This document shows positions 43,595 to 47,821 of a stretch of 47,821 bases of DNA, one piece after another (position 1 is the stretch's first letter; the number at the start of each line of letters is the position of its first letter). A program made the position numbers and the translations under genes. The DNA is from Candidatus Cryptobacteroides avicola (lineage in GTDB: Bacteria; Bacteroidota; Bacteroidia; Bacteroidales; UBA932). The notes beneath the pieces are model-generated. The model was not told the DNA's origin and ran no database searches. It worked only from the letters and a program-made list of their open reading frames with translations. The stretch covers positions 1 through 47,821 of the forward strand of contig JADILV010000003.1 in assembly GCA_017695115.1 (NCBI GenBank). Direction: 5' to 3'.

Positions 43595-45001
43595 ATGGGC
43601 GGTTTTTTCGGGACTATCTCCAAACAGAAGTGCGTGAACGATCTGTTCTATGGCACGGACTACAATTCTCACATGGGAACCAAGAAAGGCGGTCTCGCCA
43701 CTTTTGATCCGCAGCTCGGTTTCATGCGTTCCATCCACAATCTCCAGAATGCATATTTCAGAAGCAAGTTCGAAGACGAACTCGACAAGTTCAAAGGAAA
43801 TTCCGGAATCGGTGTCATAAGCGATACGGATGCGCAGCCTCTGGTGATAAACTCGCATCTGGGCCGATTCGCGATAGTGACCGTGGCCAAGGTCCAGAAT
43901 CTGTATGAGCTTGAAAATGAGATGCTCTCCAAGAACATGCATCTTGCCGAACTGAGTTCCGGGACTACCAACCAGACCGAACTGATAGCGCTGCTGATCA
44001 TCCAGGGAAAGGATTTTACGGACGGGATAGAGAATGTGTTCAGGCATATAAAGGGATCGTGCTCCATGCTCCTGCTGACGGAAGACGGTATCATTGCCGC
44101 AAGGGACAGGCTCGGAAGGACACCTGTAGTTGTCGGCAAAAAAGACGGGGCATACGCAGTTACCAGCGAGACATGCAGTTTCCCGAACCTTGATTTCGAA
44201 ATCGAGAGGGATCTCGGACCGGGGGAGATTGTCAGACTCTGGCCGGACCGTATGGAACAGCTCAGAAAACCGGAGAAACAGATGCAGATATGCTCATTCC
44301 TGTGGGTATATTACGGTTTTCCTACATCAAGCTACGAAGGGAAGAATGTGGAGGAAGTACGTTTCAGAAGCGGCTACAAGATGGGCAGGCAGGACGCCAG
44401 TGAAGTCGACTGCATCTGCGGTATTCCGGACTCCGGCGTAGGGCAGGCTCTCGGATATGCTGAAGGCAAGGGCGTTCCGTATCACAGGGCCATAACCAAA
44501 TATACTCCTACATGGCCGCGCAGCTTCACCCCGAGCAACCAGGAGCGCAGGAACCTTGTAGCCAAGATGAAACTCATCCCCAACAGGGCCATGCTCGAGG
44601 GAAAGAGGATCCTTTTCTGCGACGATTCCATCGTCAGGGGTACCCAGCTGAAAGACAATGTGAAGATCCTTTATGACTACGGTGCCAGGGAAGTGCACAT
44701 GAGGATAGGATGTCCTCCTCTTATCTACGGCTGTCCTTTTATCGGATTTTCAGCTTCCAAGACCGATCTCGAACTGATTTCACGCCGTATGATCAACGAA
44801 TTCGAAGGTGATCCGGACAAGAATCTCGAAAAATATTCAAAGACCGGGTCTCCCGAGTATTGCCGGCTCGTAGAGGCGATAAGGGCTAAGTTTGGACTTA
44901 CTTCGCTGAAGTTCAATACATTGGAAACGTTGGTGGAGGCTATCGGACTTCCGAAATGCCAGATCTGCACACACTGTTTCGACGGGTCCAGTACATTTTA
45001 G
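43595..45001 (+). CDS. PurF-like amidophosphoribosyltransferase homologue lacking the N-terminal Cys
   Basis: A protein of 468 residues with the two-domain PurF plan: an N-terminal class II glutamine amidotransferase fold (1-230) and a C-terminal phosphoribosyltransferase fold with PRPP loop ILFCDDSIVRGTQ (339-351). Iron-sulfur ligands similar to Bacillus PurF appear retained: Cys233, Cys380, and Cys455 and Cys458 in KCQICTHC. The chain begins MGGFFGTIS. In PurF residue 2 is the catalytic nucleophile that becomes Cys1, in MCGI-type starts; here it is Gly, and the codon is GGC with no Cys at positions 1-12. Glutamine hydrolysis by the usual mechanism is therefore not possible. This MGGFFG variant appears, from memory, to be conserved in Bacteroidales, so it is not a local error. 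It may use free ammonia or do something else. Confidence 0.88.
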   Translation: MGGFFGTISKQKCVNDLFYGTDYNSHMGTKKGGLATFDPQLGFMRSIHNLQNAYFRSKFEDELDKFKGNSGIGVISDTDAQPLVINSHLGRFAIVTVAKVQNLYELENEMLSKNMHLAELSSGTTNQTELIALLIIQGKDFTDGIENVFRHIKGSCSMLLLTEDGIIAARDRLGRTPVVVGKKDGAYAVTSETCSFPNLDFEIERDLGPGEIVRLWPDRMEQLRKPEKQMQICSFLWVYYGFPTSSYEGKNVEEVRFRSGYKMGRQDASEVDCICGIPDSGVGQALGYAEGKGVPYHRAITKYTPTWPRSFTPSNQERRNLVAKMKLIPNRAMLEGKRILFCDDSIVRGTQLKDNVKILYDYGAREVHMRIGCPPLIYGCPFIGFSASKTDLELISRRMINEFEGDPDKNLEKYSKTGSPEYCRLVEAIRAKFGLTSLKFNTLETLVEAIGLPKCQICTHCFDGSSTF

Positions 45002-45010
45002 TACCGTTTT

Positions 45011-46813
45011 ATGACCGAAGACAGCAAGATAATGGAAATCACCATCTGGAACCGTTTCCTTTCGTGGATAAGGAAGCGGCTTTCAGAGCATGACCTTCTG
45101 CTTATCCTTTCTCTTCTGGTCGGTGTCTTCTGCGGACTTGCATCCGTGGTGCTGAAACTCTCCATAGAGCATATCCATCATTTCCTGACATCGTGGTTCG
45201 ACGGATTCGACTACAACTTCCTGTATCTGATATATCCGGGTATCGGCATGCTGCTGGCCATGCTGTTTGTAAGGTACATAATCAGGGACAATATCGGGCA
45301 CGGCGTCACGAAGGTCCTTGTGGCCGTATCCAAGAACGAATCCAAGATCAGGCCTCACAATATGTGGTCATCGCTTGTCGCCAGTTCCGTAACCATAGGT
45401 TTCGGAGGATCTGTCGGGGCCGAGGCTCCGATAGTCTATACCGGAGCGGCAATCGGTTCGAACGTGGCCAGGAAGATGGGCCTGTCATACAAGAATATGA
45501 CCATCCTTCTGGGCTGCGGTGCGGCCGGTGCGGTCGCCGGCATATTCAAGGCTCCGCTTGCCGGAGTCCTGTTCACGCTGGAGATTCTCCTGTTCAATAT
45601 TTCCATGTCTTCCATCCTGCCGCTGCTGCTTTCCACGGTTTCAGCGACGGTGATTTCGTATCTTTTCCTCGGGGATTCCCTTCCGTTCGAGTGTACGTTG
45701 TCCCCGTTCACGATGCACAACCTTCCGTTCTATATCGTTCTGGGACTGTGCTGTGCGGCATTCTCCGTATACTTCACCAGGACTACTCTCTGGCTTGAGG
45801 ACAGGATCAAGACTATAAGGAACCCGTATTGGCGGTGGTTCATTTCGGCTGTAGGTCTGGGGCTGCTCATTTTCCTCTTTCCTCCGCTTTTCGGGGAAGG
45901 GTATGATTCGCTTTCCGTCCTTTTGAACGGAGGCGAGATTTCTTTTGACGGCCAGACGGTACTTTCTTTCTTTCTGAAGAAGCCGTGGTCCATACCGATA
46001 TTCTATCTGCTGATTCTCCTGCTCAAAGTATTTTCGATGTCATTCACCAACGCAGGCGGAGGTGTCGGAGGTACATTCGGACCGACTCTTTTTGTCGGCG
46101 CAATAGCCGGATTTGTCGTAGCCCGTACGATAAACCTCATTTTCATAAACAACCCGTTCTCTGTCCCGGAACAGAATTTCGTCCTTGTAGGGATGGCGGG
46201 TCTGATGGCAGGCGTGATGCAGGCCCCGATGACTGCCATCTTCCTGATTGCGGAGATTTCCGGAGGATACGAACTGCTTATCCCTCTGATTCTTACGTCT
46301 ACTATCTCATTCGGTGCGACAAGGATGGTGGAGCCGTATTCGATATATACCAAGCGTATAGCCAAGAGGGGAGAGCTCCTCACCCATGACAGTGACCAGG
46401 CCGTGCTCACCCTTCTGAAGACATCCGACCTGATAGAGAACGATTTCAAGTCGGTGAAGATAGACGCCACACTCGGGGAACTTGTCGATGTGGTGTCCTC
46501 CTCTTCCAGGAACATTTTCCCGGTGCTGGATTCCCGCGGTCATTTCCAGGGCTATGTGTCCCTGGAGGACATACGCCGAGACATGTTCAAGAAAGAGGAA
46601 TATGACCATCTCCATGTGTACAATTTCATGAAGTCCTCCCCTGAATATGTCTATGTGGATGAAAAGATGGACAGTGTCATGAACAAGTTCGAGAAGACAG
46701 GGGCATGGAACCTTCCTGTGGTGGATGAATACCGGACCTATCTGGGCTTTGTGTCCAAGTCAAAGATTTTCTCCGCCTACAGGGAACAGCTCAAGCAGGT
46801 CTCACACGACTGA
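45011..46813 (+). CDS. ClC-family chloride channel/antiporter with CBS pair
   Basis: A protein of 600 residues. The membrane part (about 25-440, ten or more hydrophobic segments) has ClC signatures GSVGAEAPIVY (133-143, with the gating Glu138), GIFKAPLAGVLFTLE and the late GVMQAPMTAIFLIAEISGGY. Two CBS domains follow (about 470-590), usually nucleotide-sensing. It moves chloride or fluoride, either as channel or proton antiporter; the sequence does not decide. It begins 9 bp after the PurF-like gene, so likely co-transcribed. A second ATG seven codons in is possible. Confidence 0.93.
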   Translation: MTEDSKIMEITIWNRFLSWIRKRLSEHDLLLILSLLVGVFCGLASVVLKLSIEHIHHFLTSWFDGFDYNFLYLIYPGIGMLLAMLFVRYIIRDNIGHGVTKVLVAVSKNESKIRPHNMWSSLVASSVTIGFGGSVGAEAPIVYTGAAIGSNVARKMGLSYKNMTILLGCGAAGAVAGIFKAPLAGVLFTLEILLFNISMSSILPLLLSTVSATVISYLFLGDSLPFECTLSPFTMHNLPFYIVLGLCCAAFSVYFTRTTLWLEDRIKTIRNPYWRWFISAVGLGLLIFLFPPLFGEGYDSLSVLLNGGEISFDGQTVLSFFLKKPWSIPIFYLLILLLKVFSMSFTNAGGGVGGTFGPTLFVGAIAGFVVARTINLIFINNPFSVPEQNFVLVGMAGLMAGVMQAPMTAIFLIAEISGGYELLIPLILTSTISFGATRMVEPYSIYTKRIAKRGELLTHDSDQAVLTLLKTSDLIENDFKSVKIDATLGELVDVVSSSSRNIFPVLDSRGHFQGYVSLEDIRRDMFKKEEYDHLHVYNFMKSSPEYVYVDEKMDSVMNKFEKTGAWNLPVVDEYRTYLGFVSKSKIFSAYREQLKQVSHD

Positions 46814-46817
46814 CCAC

Positions 46818-47369
46818 CTATTCACGTTCAAACTCGAAGTAGAACCCTTCTATGTAGAAATTCAGGATGGTCCGTACCGCATGTACGTCATCCCGGGTGT
46901 AGAAGATGAATTCGTTTGCCCCGGCCGGGTCACTTTCGGAGTAGCAGAATGCAAATGACGGGCTGTCCTCTGTACCTGCATCGATCGCAGTCAGGTTCGG
47001 TATCCCTCCTATGCAGTGCTTCACCTTGAAAGACTGGGTCTTCTCGTGTTCTTCAGGGATATTGCCGGTGGCCTCGCCTATGAAATAGACAGGAACGGGC
47101 TCTGAAAAGTGGAACGTTATGTCCGATCCGGTGATTTCTATGTATTCCAGAGGCGTATCCAGATTGTCAGTTATGTGTTCCTCCCCGTTGCCGTCCGGCA
47201 TTGGAGGGCATGTCCCTGCACGCGTGAGCACCCATGTCCCCACCATCGCCTCCGCCTGCTCGTGCGGGCTCATACTCATCAAATAGTCATACGGCTCCTC
47301 GCATGACTGAACCCATAATGCCAGAAATATGACTGATAATAATAAAACAGCAGGTCTCAATCGTTTCAT
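46818..47369 (-). CDS. Small lipoprotein, possibly lipocalin-like
   Basis: A lipoprotein of 183 residues (lipobox VQSC, Cys near residue 23). The mature N-terminus MVGTWVLTRAG resembles the opening strand of lipocalin-like domains common in Bacteroidota lipoproteins, and the rest is beta-rich. No closer family recognised. The ATG at 47369 opens the signal peptide; the frame runs back to 47429 without support. It converges with the ClC gene, leaving only 4 bp between stop codons and no room for a terminator. Confidence 0.68.
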   Translation of the reverse strand: MKRLRPAVLLLSVIFLALWVQSCEEPYDYLMSMSPHEQAEAMVGTWVLTRAGTCPPMPDGNGEEHITDNLDTPLEYIEITGSDITFHFSEPVPVYFIGEATGNIPEEHEKTQSFKVKHCIGGIPNLTAIDAGTEDSPSFAFCYSESDPAGANEFIFYTRDDVHAVRTILNFYIEGFYFEFERE

Positions 47370-47425
47370 AAATGTCCAGGTCTGTACCTTGAAAAGGTTC
47401 ATTTCCAAAGTTATATCATTTTTTC

Positions 47426-47520
47426 TCAAAAATCAAAATTAATCTGCCGGTCCCGGTTCAGGCTGAATAAAATGCCTTTTTCCCTGGTGAACGCCCTCAC
47501 GAAATGGGTGACGTCACCGA
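47426..47520 (-). pseudogene. Possible remnant of an AraC-type helix-turn-helix C-terminus
   Basis: On the minus strand a stretch reads AGFGDVTHFVRAFTREKGIL, close to the second helix-turn-helix of AraC regulators (GFsDvsHFxRaFkrxtG). It is joined upstream directly to the E/F repeat and hairpins, with no DNA-binding first half. It ends in TGA at 47426 without the usual SPxxYR. It may be a relic cut by the repeat, or chance similarity. Confidence 0.25.
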
Positions 47521-47537
47521 ATCCGGCAAGATAATAT

Positions 47538-47605
47538 AACGTCAGTTCGACGAATTTATGTTTGGAATCCGTCATACTGACGTTAAGGATTTCTGGAAGA
47601 AATCC
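47538..47605 (-). repeat. Composite repeat F3 plus E3, inverted
   Basis: On the minus strand E3 (47605-47576) has GGATTTC-TTCCA-GAAATCC then CGTCAGT, as in E1/E2. F3 (47557-47538) is AAATTCGTCGAACTGACGTT, one base different from F1. Here E and F lie 18 bp apart, against 56 bp at 37.3 kb. Confidence 0.65.
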
Positions 47606-47621
47606 TGTCTGTCCACCCCCA

Positions 47622-47763
47622 GTCACCTGCGGTGACAGCCCCTTGTTAAGGGGCGCCACCCCCTTCCTTCCCCCTCGCCGGGGGACCTGTCGCAGGCCAC
47701 AGGCCTGCTCCTTAATAGGTAATTCGATGTAATTTAATGAATTAAATTCATCGAATTCACGTT
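47622..47763. repeat. Cluster of tight hairpins, a long palindrome and repeat F4
   Basis: Consecutive perfect inverted repeats: GTCACC-TGC-GGTGAC (47622-47636), GCCCCTT-GTT-AAGGGGC (47638-47654), CCCCC-5 nt-GGGGG (47670-47684), GCAGGCC-ACA-GGCCTGC (47692-47708). Then comes a 37-bp palindrome with AATTCGATG (47721-47729) and CATCGAATT (47749-47757) as outer arms and a single bulged T at 47730. F4 (47744-47763, AAATTCATCGAATTCACGTT) overlaps its right arm. Noncoding; the interval 47370-47821 has no supported gene. Confidence 0.7.
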
Positions 47764-47805
47764 AATATTAATCCATATTTTATATACAGTTGTAATATGA
47801 AAAAT

Positions 47806-47813
47806 TATCTTTG
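47806..47813 (+). promoter_or_regulatory. -7 promoter box for a gene beyond the window
   Basis: TATCTTTG, an exact TAnnTTTG box, close to the right edge and pointing out of the window. Confidence 0.4.
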
Positions 47814-47821
47814 TACCGGAT

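Noticed and set aside
47430..47659. A 77-residue minus-strand protein
   Set aside because: Most of it is translated hairpins and E/F repeats; only the C-terminal AraC-like stretch is of interest and is listed as a possible remnant.
1..47821. tRNA, rRNA, insertion sequence, prophage or integrase genes
   Set aside because: None was seen in the intergenic gaps, which are mostly short, or among the proteins.

Overview
This window is most likely a chromosomal segment of a Bacteroidales (Bacteroidota) bacterium. The evidence is a SusC/SusD outer-membrane pair, GH29, GH97 and CBM9-type glycan genes, a class A2-type beta-lactamase, Bacteroidota-specific families (DUF5606, DUF3276, DUF4252, DUF6340), promoters of the form TAnnTTTG about 20 bp after TTTG, and mostly absent Shine-Dalgarno sequences. 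No rRNA, tRNA, transposase, integrase or phage gene was recognised. Base composition looks fairly even, at roughly 48 % G+C by eye.

Layout. 1-1337: a CRISPR array of 19 repeats and 18 spacers, with no cas gene in the window. 1399-3156: a beta-lactamase behind a conserved hypothetical gene, both read leftward from a distinctive promoter element. 3259-7640: a membrane metallophosphoesterase, a His-rich Spy-like protein and a large transglutaminase-type lipoprotein. 8080-16887: a polysaccharide utilisation locus of SusC (frameshifted at a G7 run), SusD, a GH29 fucosidase and a CBM9/GHL10-like glycosidase, with terminators after SusD and after the last gene. 17104-20266: guanine deaminase, a small exported protein, a DUF1295 membrane enzyme and an MFS transporter. 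20349-22502: DUF4252, ECF sigma factor, putative anti-sigma factor and DUF4252, preceded by an ECF-type promoter. 22566-30870: a housekeeping stretch of nadE, DUF3276, nusB, yajC, ybbR-like, coaE, DUF5606, rimO and a DUF6340-like lipoprotein. 30911-35027: glpA-glpB-glpC for anaerobic glycerol-3-phosphate oxidation. 35172-39098: an outer-membrane barrel protein, a YafV-type amidase and a 5'-nucleotidase lipoprotein. 39257-43470: L-serine dehydratase, a GH97 glycosidase and a Gfo/Idh/MocA oxidoreductase. 43595-47369: a PurF-like protein lacking its glutaminase cysteine, a ClC channel with CBS domains and a small lipoprotein. 47430-47821: a hairpin-rich intergenic region with dispersed repeats.

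Points worth a second look. A 52-bp promoter module is present twice (49/52 identical): in front of the hypothetical/beta-lactamase pair and in front of DUF5606. It carries a perfect or near-perfect palindrome, AGCAAAT-AA-ATTTGCT, over its -33 box and looks like a shared operator. The SusC gene is split exactly at a homopolymer, so it may be switched off, decayed or mis-sequenced. Several dispersed intergenic repeat families occur, including 30-bp direct repeats flanking the 5'-nucleotidase gene and a 99-bp element with an 18-bp perfect terminal stem. No unmistakably new multi-gene defence system was found; the array's effector genes, if any, lie to the left of the window.
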